From Rhodospirillales bacterium (GTDB lineage: Bacteria > Pseudomonadota > Alphaproteobacteria > Rhodospirillales > Casp-alpha2): a stretch of 64,000 bases of DNA. Shown here piece by piece: positions 25,290 to 32,815 of this stretch. Where the stretch lies: the NCBI GenBank assembly GCA_017644185.1, contig JAEPMA010000001.1, forward strand, positions 248,001-312,000, given 5' to 3'. Every line of letters begins with the position of its first letter. The stretch's first letter is position 1. The translations under genes and the position numbers were made by a program. The notes under the pieces are model-generated. The model was not told the origin of the DNA and did no database searches. It saw only the letters and a list, made by a program, of their open reading frames with translations.

Positions 25290-26548
25290 GCGGGGCCGCC
25301 GTTTACATCCTGACGACCGAAGGCCCGGTCGCGATCCAGCGGATCAGCGAGGAGGATCCCTCCATCAACTCCGTGATTTGTCTGGATGGGCTGGCGCAAA
25401 TCCTGCCCATAAGCTCTGCTTACGACGCCTTCGTGCGACGACCCGTCGGCGTGATCGAGCGGATGACCGGGCATGGGTCGTACCGTTTGGACGTGGCGTC
25501 ACGTATCGATGAAGGACGTTCTTGGCAGCTCGCCGCTTACGTCGCGCACGCAGCCAGACTGCAGGCCGGTGGTGGCGACATCGACGTTTATACGACAGGC
25601 GAAGTGGACAGTGATCTTGACGTCCGCCCGGTCGAGCGGGTCGATCTTAAGGTGGATGCGCTGGCTCGCTATCTGTCTGAACAAGAGGCTCAGCCACGAA
25701 AAGCGGTTGTTCTGCTTCCGGAGGGGACGGAACCCGTGCCCGATCAGGTTGGGGGTGTGCCCGTGATCAGGGTCAGAAATGCCGCCGACGCCCTCGCGGC
25801 ATCCGGGATCGCGGCGCCGAAGCCAATGCCGGAAGCAAGTGCGCCCCCGACAGGTACGAAGCCCAGGCGGCATATATCGCCACTCGCCGTGTTGCTCGGT
25901 TCGATCGTAATCGCTGCGGCGTTGTTCTGGATCGGGAGTGATTTCGCGCGTTGGTCCGCACTCACCGAGCAGGGCCGGATCCTTGAACTCGAGCAGGATA
26001 TGACGCGCTCGGAGGATGACGTCTTGGGTGATTGGCGAGCTGAAATGTACCGGAAGTGGCTGACCACGAAACGACCGGAGGAAGATCCCGTGAGTATTGA
26101 AGGCGCGCTTTATCTGGCTGCCGATAGGGAGGCTTGTGCCGTTCCCCCGGCCGTTGAGCGCGTGCCGATGACGCCGATTTACGAGGGTAGCGGGGCTGTC
26201 TGTAAGATCGAAGTGAGGGCTGTCGGAGACATGTCCCGGTATGTGATGATTGGCCGGCTTGCGTACTGGCCGGGCGGACTGGGTTCAGCGGAACGGCCGG
26301 CCCGGGTGATGCGTGGCAGCAAGGAGCCGTCGGGCCGGACATGGGCCTTGGATTTCGATCAATTACCGGTACCGGGGGCGGCGCTCAGGCTGATCGTGAT
26401 CACCGGCCCCGTCGACATAAATGGATCGCAGCCTTGGTACCAGGACCTGTTGTCGACACCTACAGAAGCTGCTGTTTACGAAGCCGCGCGCGCCCGCCTG
26501 GAGCGGCTTGGGTTCCGGGTCAGCGCTATCGACTGGCATCGCGAGTGA
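25286..26548 (+). CDS. Membrane protein with N-terminal Lon-protease-like (S16) fold carrying a Ser/Lys dyad
   Basis: 420 aa from GTG 25286, overlapping the preceding TGA. Residues 1-180 resemble the Lon proteolytic fold without an ATPase domain. Residues 75-82 (DEGRSWQL) align with the Lon DGPSAG serine loop. VYTTGEVDSD (102-110) aligns with its ATGEVD strand. PVERVDLKVDAL (115-126) aligns with the catalytic-Lys helix, and VVLLPEG and GVPVIRVRNAADAL match the closing strands. S79 to K122 is 43 residues, equal to S679 to K722 in E. coli Lon. One membrane helix spans about 200-217. The C-terminal 200 residues should be periplasmic, with two cysteines (C284, C306) that could form a disulfide. 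Activity is not proven; the loop is GRS rather than GPS. Confidence 0.72.
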   Translation: MSGAAVYILTTEGPVAIQRISEEDPSINSVICLDGLAQILPISSAYDAFVRRPVGVIERMTGHGSYRLDVASRIDEGRSWQLAAYVAHAARLQAGGGDIDVYTTGEVDSDLDVRPVERVDLKVDALARYLSEQEAQPRKAVVLLPEGTEPVPDQVGGVPVIRVRNAADALAASGIAAPKPMPEASAPPTGTKPRRHISPLAVLLGSIVIAAALFWIGSDFARWSALTEQGRILELEQDMTRSEDDVLGDWRAEMYRKWLTTKRPEEDPVSIEGALYLAADREACAVPPAVERVPMTPIYEGSGAVCKIEVRAVGDMSRYVMIGRLAYWPGGLGSAERPARVMRGSKEPSGRTWALDFDQLPVPGAALRLIVITGPVDINGSQPWYQDLLSTPTEAAVYEAARARLERLGFRVSAIDWHRE

Positions 26549-26573
26549 TCTGAGTTCCCTTCCATCCCGTAGA
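26546..26573 (+). promoter_or_regulatory. Candidate RpoE-type promoter before the SDR gene (TGATCT-N16-CGTAGA)
   Basis: TGATCT (26546-26551) and CGTAGA (26568-26573) have the same 16-base spacing as the two sites at 30777-30850 in the RpoE-ChrR locus. Transcription would begin near ATG 26580, so either the message is leaderless or translation starts at ATG 26628. Confidence 0.4.
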
Positions 26574-26579
26574 GCGGGT

Positions 26580-27374
26580 ATGTCAGATATCCAACACGAT
26601 CCCCAAGAATGGGACGCCCTCCCGCGAATGGCTTGGATTACCGGTGCCGGGAAGGGGATCGGCCGTGCACTTGCGGAACGATTGGCGGGCCTTGGCTGGA
26701 CCGTTTACGCATCGGCCCGGACGCTGAATGATCTGAATGACCTCGCGGCTGCAACGGATGAATTATCGGGCGAGGTGAGGCCGCTACCCCTCGACATTAA
26801 TGATCGCGATGCCTGCGCCCGTGCCGTTGCGCATATTTCGAACGATGGCCAGCCGTTGGGGCTCGTCGTATTAAATGCCGGTACACACACCCCTACGCCG
26901 GCCGGCGAATTCGATGCCGAGGTTGTCGGCGGGTTGATCTCCACAAATCTGACGGGCACCGTCAACTGTTTGGCGCCAGCGATGAAGATGTTGATGCAAC
27001 AGGGTCGTGGCCATATCGCGGTCGTCGCCTCGCTTGCGGGGTACAGGGGGCTGCCGCGCGCGGCGGCATACAGCGCGTCGAAAGCGGGACTGATCGCGAT
27101 GGCGGAGGCACTCTACCCCGAGCTTTATCGGTCGGGCGTCGGTATCAGCGTGATCAATCCGGGGTTCGTGAAGACGCCGCTCACCGACAAGAACACTTTC
27201 GAGATGCCCTGCCTGATCGAGGTCGACGAGGCTGTTGATGCGATCATAAAAGGTTTGGCGCGCCAGAAATTCGAGATCGCCTTCCCTACGCGCTTCGTCA
27301 TGATCATGCGGCTTTTAAGGGCGCTGCCGTACGCCCTTTACTTCAAGCTAACGGGCAAAATTCTCAACCGGTAA
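26580..27374 (+). CDS. Short-chain dehydrogenase/reductase
   Basis: 264 aa from ATG 26580 (249 aa if ATG 26628 is used, which would begin MAWITGAGKGIG like many family members). A Rossmann fold with the TGAGKGIG cofactor motif, the VLNAGT loop, and the active site VVASLAG serine with YSASK (Tyr-x3-Lys). The C-terminus has a hydrophobic helix (FVMIMRLLRALPYALYFKL) suggesting membrane association or a lipid-like substrate. It converges on the cyclopropane fatty acid synthase operon; similar SDR genes accompany that operon in other genomes, and a candidate RpoE-type promoter precedes it. Confidence 0.9.
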   Translation: MSDIQHDPQEWDALPRMAWITGAGKGIGRALAERLAGLGWTVYASARTLNDLNDLAAATDELSGEVRPLPLDINDRDACARAVAHISNDGQPLGLVVLNAGTHTPTPAGEFDAEVVGGLISTNLTGTVNCLAPAMKMLMQQGRGHIAVVASLAGYRGLPRAAAYSASKAGLIAMAEALYPELYRSGVGISVINPGFVKTPLTDKNTFEMPCLIEVDEAVDAIIKGLARQKFEIAFPTRFVMIMRLLRALPYALYFKLTGKILNR

Positions 27375-27377
27375 CGC

Positions 27378-28607
27378 TCAGGCCTTTTGTAGGACGAACT
27401 GCCCCACGTCGATGGCGCCGGTACGGAAGCCGGCACGGCAATACGCCAGGTAATATTCCCACAGCCGCCGGAAACGCTCATCGAACCCGATGGCGCTGAT
27501 CTGCGGCCACGCGTCGACAAAGCGGTCCTGCCACTCAGCCAACGTCTTGGCATAGCTCTGGCCGAAGAAAAACGCGTCTTTGAGATCGAGCCCAGCGCTC
27601 GCCGCATGGTCGCGGAACGCGTCGACCGACGGCAGCATGCCACCCGGAAAGACGTACCGCTGGATAAAGTCGGTTTTGCGGCGGTAGTTGTCGAACCGTT
27701 TCTCGTCAATGGTGATGACCTGTAATGCGGCGCGGCCGTGGTCCGCGAGACGCTCGCGGACTTTGCCGAAAAACCGGGGCCAGTTGTTCTCGCCGACCGC
27801 TTCGAACATCTCGATCGAGGCGACGGCGTCATAGGTGCCGCTGACGTCCCGGTAATCCTCGATCCGGATATCGACCTGTCCGGCCAGTCCTTTGCGGGCG
27901 ATCTGTTCGCGCGCGTAGTCGTGCTGCTCGTCAGAGAGTGTGATGCCGGTGACGCGGCAACCGTGTTTCTCCGCGAGGTAGGCGGAGAACCCACCCCAAC
28001 CGCAGCCGATCTCCAGCACATGCTTGCCTGGTTTGGCGTCAATCATCCCGGCCATGCGTTCGTATTTTCGAAGCTGTGCGCTTTCCAACGGATCGTTAGG
28101 GCAGTCGTAGATACCGGACGAATACGTCATCGTCGGATCCAGCCACTCCCTGTAGAACGTGTTGCCGAGGTCGTAGTGTGCCTGGATGTTGCGGCGGGAC
28201 CCCTTATGGGTGTTGGCGCGTAAAAGATGATAGACCCGGTCGGCTAGACGTCGCAGCAACGTGCCCTCGGCCTTGAATTCGACCGCCTCGTCGTTTCTCG
28301 CGATCAGTTCGAGAAGTGACGCGATGTCGGACGACGTCCAGTCGCCGTGGATATATCCTTCGGCGAAGCCGATGTCTCCACCCGTCACGATCCTTCTCAC
28401 GGTCCGCCACGAATGGATGTGGATGTCCGCATTCGGGCCGTGATCGGGGCCGGATACGGTGCGCTGTTCACCGTCAGGCAACGTCAGTGTAAGTGTCCCA
28501 ACGCGCATCCCGGCGAGCAGCTTGAACAACCATTTCCCGGCAAGTTGTCCAATCGGGCCGGATGTCTGGCGGGGGGCGGTGCAGGCCCGTGTCATTTGAG
28601 AATTCAT
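27378..28607 (-). CDS. cfa: Cyclopropane-fatty-acyl-phospholipid synthase family methyltransferase
   Basis: 409 aa; transfers a methylene from S-adenosylmethionine to unsaturated fatty acyl chains of phospholipids. The N-terminal lipid-binding part (about 25-130) precedes AHYDLGNTFYREWLDPTMTY. The SAM-binding motif VLEIGCGWGGFSAYLAE is at 197-213, followed by DYRDVSGTYDAVASIEMFEA and FIQRYVFPGGMLPS. It is the last gene of a three-gene operon with a 1-base gap to DUF1365. Its promoter region carries an RpoE-like site. In Rhodobacter sphaeroides a cfaA gene belongs to the RpoE singlet-oxygen regulon, which fits. Confidence 0.93.
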   Translation of the reverse strand: MNSQMTRACTAPRQTSGPIGQLAGKWLFKLLAGMRVGTLTLTLPDGEQRTVSGPDHGPNADIHIHSWRTVRRIVTGGDIGFAEGYIHGDWTSSDIASLLELIARNDEAVEFKAEGTLLRRLADRVYHLLRANTHKGSRRNIQAHYDLGNTFYREWLDPTMTYSSGIYDCPNDPLESAQLRKYERMAGMIDAKPGKHVLEIGCGWGGFSAYLAEKHGCRVTGITLSDEQHDYAREQIARKGLAGQVDIRIEDYRDVSGTYDAVASIEMFEAVGENNWPRFFGKVRERLADHGRAALQVITIDEKRFDNYRRKTDFIQRYVFPGGMLPSVDAFRDHAASAGLDLKDAFFFGQSYAKTLAEWQDRFVDAWPQISAIGFDERFRRLWEYYLAYCRAGFRTGAIDVGQFVLQKA

Positions 28608-28608
28608 C

Positions 28609-29400
28609 CTAGTCCCCTTGTCCCTCGAGCCGAGGTCCTACGATGCTGACCTCGCCACGTGACTGAGGCGTGTGCGAAAAGTATGGCACGCCTTTCCGCC
28701 AGAGGCGAAATGCCTCGTAATGAATGCCGGCGATGACTTTGAGGGTCATCAGTGGGTGGCGCACGATCGCCGCGAAAAGGTTGCCGGTCGTCAGCGCCTG
28801 GTGCGTGCCGGTGAAACTCGCGTTCAGGATCGGCCCGTCATCATCGCTCTGACGGATCATGACGCCGATGTCTTCTCCCGGCGGCACGATGGCAAAGTCG
28901 TATCGGCAGTCCATAGGTGTAAACGGCGACACGTACATCGCCTTGTCGCAGGTCTGGCGGATCGGCGCGCCGGTATCGGATACCGGGACCACGTAAGTGT
29001 GCCGCTCCCCAAATGTATTGTTGACCTGATAAAGAATGACGCGCGTGCGCCCGTTGGTGTCCTCGCAGAAATAGACTGTCAGCGGATTGAAGACGTAGCC
29101 GAGGATACGTGGGTAGCAAAGCACGCGCACTTTCAGAAAGAGCGGATTGAACCCGGCGTCGAGCAACCTGTCGTCAACCCAGCGGCGCAGATTGCCGCTA
29201 CCGTCTCCGTGATCCTGCTCCAAGAACGAGAGGATGCCGAAGCGGTTGATTGTGAGGACCGATTGCTGACGGTCGATATCTTCCAGCCGGTCGAGGTCGA
29301 GCAGCAGCGAAAAAACCCGATAGCTCAGCAGATGAGCCTTTGGTTTCAACCGCCGATGCAGGACCTGCCCGGTGTATATGGCGCCGGCGTCGCTGTTCAT
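28609..29400 (-). CDS. DUF1365 family protein
   Basis: 263 aa of unknown biochemical function, but a constant partner of Cfa-type methyltransferases and FAD amine-oxidase-like proteins. Typical blocks are present: YTGQVLHRRLKPKAHLLSYR near the start, LCYPRILGYVFNPLTVYFCE, VNNTFGERHTYVVPV, KAMYVSPFTPMDCRY and LKVIAGIHYEAFRLW. It overlaps the upstream FAD gene by 4 nt (ATGA). A role in modifying membrane fatty acids under oxidative stress is the usual inference. Confidence 0.92.
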   Translation of the reverse strand: MNSDAGAIYTGQVLHRRLKPKAHLLSYRVFSLLLDLDRLEDIDRQQSVLTINRFGILSFLEQDHGDGSGNLRRWVDDRLLDAGFNPLFLKVRVLCYPRILGYVFNPLTVYFCEDTNGRTRVILYQVNNTFGERHTYVVPVSDTGAPIRQTCDKAMYVSPFTPMDCRYDFAIVPPGEDIGVMIRQSDDDGPILNASFTGTHQALTTGNLFAAIVRHPLMTLKVIAGIHYEAFRLWRKGVPYFSHTPQSRGEVSIVGPRLEGQGD

Positions 29401-30731
29401 GCTGCGGCTTCCTTGGCGTCGGGCCGGGTATGAATGCGTCCGGACTCATTTTCCACCTGCCACGGGCGCCGCACGCCACCGGCGTCTTCGGCGGCCCACA
29501 ATCCTGCCTGAAGACCGTCTTCATGGAAGCCCGCGCCGAAGTAACTCCCGCAATACCACGTGTTGCGATGTCCCTGCAGCCGCCAGAGCTGTTGCTGGGC
29601 ATGGTCGGTATTCGTGTCGAATAACGGATGTTCGTACTGGAATGCCCTCAGGATTTTTTCCTGCGCTGGGGGCATGGCGGGGTTGAGGGTAACGAAAAGG
29701 TCGTCGGCATTCCCCAGGTTCTGGAGATTGTTCATCCAGTAGGTGACACAAACGGAATGGCTTTCCCCGTCCGCATTCGGCCTGGCGAGATAATTCCAGC
29801 TCGACCATGCGCGCCGGCGCGCCGGCATCAGATTTGTGTCGGTGTGTAACACGGCCAGGTTCTTCTGATACTTAAAGGGCGAAAGCAGTTCGCGTTCGCG
29901 CTCGTCGGCGTCCGAAAGCATCGACAGGGTTTGATCAGCGTGCGCGGCCATAACGACGCCGTCGAAACGCTCTTCGTTTCCGCTGCCGTCAATCACCGAA
30001 ACGCCGTCCGTAAATCGCTTGATGGCGCGCACGCCGCCGAAGCGTGTCGGGATGCCGTCGGCGATCTTTTCGACGTACGCGCGGCTGCCCCCAGTGACGG
30101 TGCGCCAGGTCGGTCGGCCGACATACTTGAACAGGCCATGATTGACGAAGAACCGGACGAACGCTGCGGCAGGGTAGTCACGCATGCCCTCAACCGTCCC
30201 GGACCAGATCGCAGCGGCCATGGGGAGTAAATGATCGCGCTGGAACCCGGCCGAATATCCGTCCCGGTCGAGCAGCGTGCCCAGGGTCATATCATTCAGC
30301 TCGCCCGTCGCAAGCAGGGCAGGCGTGGTCGAATAGAAGCGGTGCAGATCCATCAGCATCCGCCAGAAGCGCGGACGAACGAGATTCCCCGGCTGGCTGA
30401 ACACGCCGGCGAGGGTGCCGCCCGAGTATTCGAAGCCGCCGTCGTCGGCGGAGACCGCAAACGACATGTCGGAAGCGTGGGTCCCGACATCCAGATGATC
30501 CAACAGCGCCGTCAAATTCGGGTACGTCCAGTCGTTGAAGACGATGAACCCGGTGTCGACGTCGATATCACCCTGCCGTCCGGGGACGGTCACCGTGTTG
30601 GCGTGGCCGCCGAGCCGGTCTTCGCGCTCGTACAGCACCACGTCATGCTTCTTCGAAAGTAACCAGGCCGCAGAGAGCCCGGAAACCCCGGCGCCGATCA
30701 CGGCAAAACGTTTAGAGGAACCGTCCGTCAT
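29397..30731 (-). CDS. FAD-dependent amine-oxidase-like protein of the Cfa/DUF1365 cluster
   Basis: 444 aa from ATG 30731, which has a GAAGGG site and gives the compact FAD N-terminus RFAVIGAGVSGLSAAWLLS. EREDRLGGHANTVTV and DTGFIVFNDWTYPNL follow, as in the NAD(P)-binding amine-oxidase-like family; the C-terminal GSYFGAGFHEDGLQAG motif closes the FAD site. It is the first gene of the operon with DUF1365 and cfa, divergent from rpoE. The TGATCC-N16-CGTAAA site at 30777-30804 would give a leader of about 40 bases. The substrate is unknown; membrane lipid oxidation or desaturation is plausible. Confidence 0.9.
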   Translation of the reverse strand: MTDGSSKRFAVIGAGVSGLSAAWLLSKKHDVVLYEREDRLGGHANTVTVPGRQGDIDVDTGFIVFNDWTYPNLTALLDHLDVGTHASDMSFAVSADDGGFEYSGGTLAGVFSQPGNLVRPRFWRMLMDLHRFYSTTPALLATGELNDMTLGTLLDRDGYSAGFQRDHLLPMAAAIWSGTVEGMRDYPAAAFVRFFVNHGLFKYVGRPTWRTVTGGSRAYVEKIADGIPTRFGGVRAIKRFTDGVSVIDGSGNEERFDGVVMAAHADQTLSMLSDADERERELLSPFKYQKNLAVLHTDTNLMPARRRAWSSWNYLARPNADGESHSVCVTYWMNNLQNLGNADDLFVTLNPAMPPAQEKILRAFQYEHPLFDTNTDHAQQQLWRLQGHRNTWYCGSYFGAGFHEDGLQAGLWAAEDAGGVRRPWQVENESGRIHTRPDAKEAAA

Positions 30732-30776
30732 TCGATGAAGCCCTTCGGTCGTCGCGTTGGATGTTATTCTGATTGA

Positions 30777-30804
30777 TTTACGCAATCCACGCCCCTGCGG
30801 ATCA
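30777..30804 (-). promoter_or_regulatory. Candidate RpoE (ECF11) promoter for the FAD-DUF1365-cfa operon
   Basis: On the minus strand TGATCC (30804-30799), 16 bases, then CGTAAA (30782-30777). The same layout occurs on the plus strand 18 bases away facing rpoE, so the two operons appear to share one sigma factor. Confidence 0.7.
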
Positions 30805-30822
30805 CATTTCGAATAAGGGAAA

Positions 30823-30850
30823 TGATCCGTTGCCGGGGATGCCCCGTACT
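30823..30850 (+). promoter_or_regulatory. Candidate autoregulated RpoE (ECF11) promoter for rpoE-chrR
   Basis: TGATCC (30823-30828), 16 bases, CGTACT (30845-30850). It matches the divergent site in both boxes and spacing. It predicts a leader of about 109 bases before the GTG of rpoE, consistent with the autoregulation usual in sigma/anti-sigma pairs. Confidence 0.68.
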
Positions 30851-30965
30851 ACCTACTATGAGCTATGGCATCGATACCGCGACAGCATGGTCTTCGCAGA
30901 ATTTACCGGTGTCCGTCGCGCCCGATGTGCGATCATTGCGGTCTCACAGAAGGGGCAGGTGGGCG

Positions 30966-31541
30966 GTGACCGACATTCCGAAAACGGCTGAAACGGCGGA
31001 AGACGCGACCGTTCTGATGTCCCGTATCGCCGGGCACCAGGACCGGCAGGCGTTCGAGGTCCTGTTCGCCCATTTTGCGCCGCGCGTGAAAGCTTACATG
31101 TTGAAACTCGGCACGGCGGATGCACTTGCTGACGAGTTGGCGCAAGAGACGCTTCTGATGGTCTGGCGAAAGGCCGAACAGTTCGACCGCGCCAAGGCAT
31201 CGCCGTCGACATGGATTTTTACCATCGCACGTAATCTAAGGATCGATGCCTTTCGTAAGATATCCCGACCGGAACTGGATCCCAACGATCCGGCCCTGGT
31301 CCCGGACCCGGAAGAGGCACAGGACGACCGCATGAACCGCCTGCAGCGGGCGCGTGCGGTTCGCGAAGCGATGAAGACGCTGAACGACGAGCAGGCGGAA
31401 GCCGTGAGGCTTTCGTTTTTCGAAGATCTCTCGCACAGCGCGATCGCCGAGCGTCTGGATCTGCCACTCGGGACGGTGAAATCGAGATTGAGACTGGCGT
31501 TCGCGCGTATCCGCGACGCGATCGGAGAAGACTTGAAATGA
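30966..31541 (+). CDS. rpoE: ECF sigma factor of the RpoE-ChrR (ECF11) type
   Basis: 191 aa from GTG 30966, behind a GGGGCAGGTGGG tract. Region 2 includes FEVLFAHFAPRVKAYMLKLG and ELAQETLLMVWRKAEQFD with TWIFTIARNLRIDAFRK. Region 4 has LNDEQAEAVRLSFFEDLSHS and LDLPLGTVKSRLRLAFARIR. Pairing by ATGA overlap with a ChrR-type anti-sigma factor identifies the subfamily. In Rhodobacter sphaeroides this pair controls the response to singlet oxygen, including membrane-lipid modification genes like those encoded divergently here. Confidence 0.93.
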   Translation: MTDIPKTAETAEDATVLMSRIAGHQDRQAFEVLFAHFAPRVKAYMLKLGTADALADELAQETLLMVWRKAEQFDRAKASPSTWIFTIARNLRIDAFRKISRPELDPNDPALVPDPEEAQDDRMNRLQRARAVREAMKTLNDEQAEAVRLSFFEDLSHSAIAERLDLPLGTVKSRLRLAFARIRDAIGEDLK

Positions 31542-32209
31542 CTGTTCAACATCACATTCCCGACGAGACACTGCTTTCGTATGCAGCGGGGGACCTTGAT
31601 GACGCGACTTCTTTGGTGGTCGCGGTGCATCTTGCGTTGTGCCCGGCGTGCCGTGAGGCAATCGACGTTGCGTCCGATATCGGCGGCATGATGTTGGAAG
31701 ACCTCGCACCCGTGGCGATGTCGGGCGATGCGCTGGCGCATGTTTTAGCTCGTACCGAAACTGCCGCGGCGGGCGAGCGGCCAGTGCCCATGACGACGTC
31801 GCAGTCTTCGTCGCCGGCCGCGTCTTTTGTATTCCCTGAACCGCTCAGAAGCCGGATTGGCGGCGATTTGGATAATGTCAAATGGCGGCGTATCGGACCG
31901 GGCGTGCAACAGTTCGTCCTGCCGTGCGCCGATGGCGCCTCGCAGGCGCGGCTTTTGAAAATTGCGGGCGGTCAGGGTGTGCCCGAGCACGGTCACACCG
32001 GAGAGGAATTCACGCTGGTCCTTGCCGGCGGCTTTTCCGACGGCAGTCTGGCGTTTGCCCGTGGGGACGTGGAATGGGCGGACCCGGACGTCGTGCACCG
32101 CCCGGTCGCCGACGACGGGGACGGGTGTGTGTGTCTCGCGGTGACGTCCGGACCGCTCCAATTCTTCGACATTATCGGAAAAATCGCACAGCGCGTGATC
32201 GGGATTTAA
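31538..32209 (+). CDS. chrR: ChrR-type zinc anti-sigma factor with C-terminal cupin domain
   Basis: 223 aa. The N-terminal anti-sigma domain keeps the zinc ligands H6, H31, C35 and C38, the same positions known for Rhodobacter sphaeroides ChrR. The C-terminal cupin has H151, H153, E157 and H187 in HGHTGEEF and DVVHRP, the same spacing as the second zinc site of that protein (offset by ten residues). It should hold RpoE inactive until singlet oxygen or organic peroxide triggers release. All sensing ligands are intact, so a functional switch is expected. Confidence 0.94.
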   Translation: MTVQHHIPDETLLSYAAGDLDDATSLVVAVHLALCPACREAIDVASDIGGMMLEDLAPVAMSGDALAHVLARTETAAAGERPVPMTTSQSSSPAASFVFPEPLRSRIGGDLDNVKWRRIGPGVQQFVLPCADGASQARLLKIAGGQGVPEHGHTGEEFTLVLAGGFSDGSLAFARGDVEWADPDVVHRPVADDGDGCVCLAVTSGPLQFFDIIGKIAQRVIGI

Positions 32210-32332
32210 CGTCTTGCACGTCCCGGACGTGAGGGAACCGCCTGATGATTTTTTGCGAGCATTTCAGGCTATGTTTCTGTAGCATTGTCAGTGCAATTGG
32301 TACGCCGTTAGGTCGAAATCAGGGCCAAGGCA

Positions 32333-32815
32333 TTGATTAAAGGGAAGAATTCATATTGTGCGGTTGTCGCGGCGCTCGCGGTTTCTCTCTGCGGGTGTGA
32401 AAGCGCAAAGGTCGCTTCGTTGCCTGCGCACTATTCTGACGCGAATGGATTGTCGCAACAACTCCACCTCCAGTACGGTGAGTTGGCGTTGCGGAAAGAG
32501 GCTGAGGGAAATGTATCGGCGGCGGTGCATTTCAACGATAAAGCGAAGCGCGCGGCGGCAGGAGAATGGGTGAGCCCAGACCGTGCACACGATGCCAGTG
32601 CCGTGTCGGATTATGAGCGGGTGCGGAAAGCCGTCGGCGATGACACCTTGTCGCCCGCCGTGCGCGCGCGCGCTCAGGTGATGTTTGATTGCTGGCTCGA
32701 CGAGAAAACGGAAGACGTCGACCCTGGTGATATTCGGGCGTGTCGCCAGGAGCTGGACCGGGCAATGGCTGTTCTCGTTGGCGAAAAGGCAAGTGCCGGG
32801 GCGGGTGCGGGTTGA
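32333..32815 (+). CDS. Lipoprotein resembling the N-terminal region of alphaproteobacterial OmpA-family proteins, without the OmpA domain
   Basis: 160 aa from TTG 32333. A signal sequence (YCAVVAALAVSL) ends at a lipobox-like LCGC, so the Cys near residue 22 is probably lipidated. The body resembles the N-terminal domain that precedes OmpA-like peptidoglycan domains in Rhodospirillales: LHLQYGELALRKEAEGNVSA, a KAKRAAAGEWVSPD turn, and VRARAQVMFDCWLDEKTEDV followed by CRQELDRAM. The OmpA domain itself is absent; the frame ends naturally in a Gly/Ala tail and overlaps the next gene. The sensor gene being translationally coupled suggests a joint role. Confidence 0.72.
   Translation: MIKGKNSYCAVVAALAVSLCGCESAKVASLPAHYSDANGLSQQLHLQYGELALRKEAEGNVSAAVHFNDKAKRAAAGEWVSPDRAHDASAVSDYERVRKAVGDDTLSPAVRARAQVMFDCWLDEKTEDVDPGDIRACRQELDRAMAVLVGEKASAGAGAG

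Noticed and set aside
32333-32815. Frameshifted or truncated OmpA gene
   Set aside because: No OmpA-like peptidoglycan-binding motif appears downstream in any frame; the next gene is an intact receiver-kinase coupled by a 4-base overlap.
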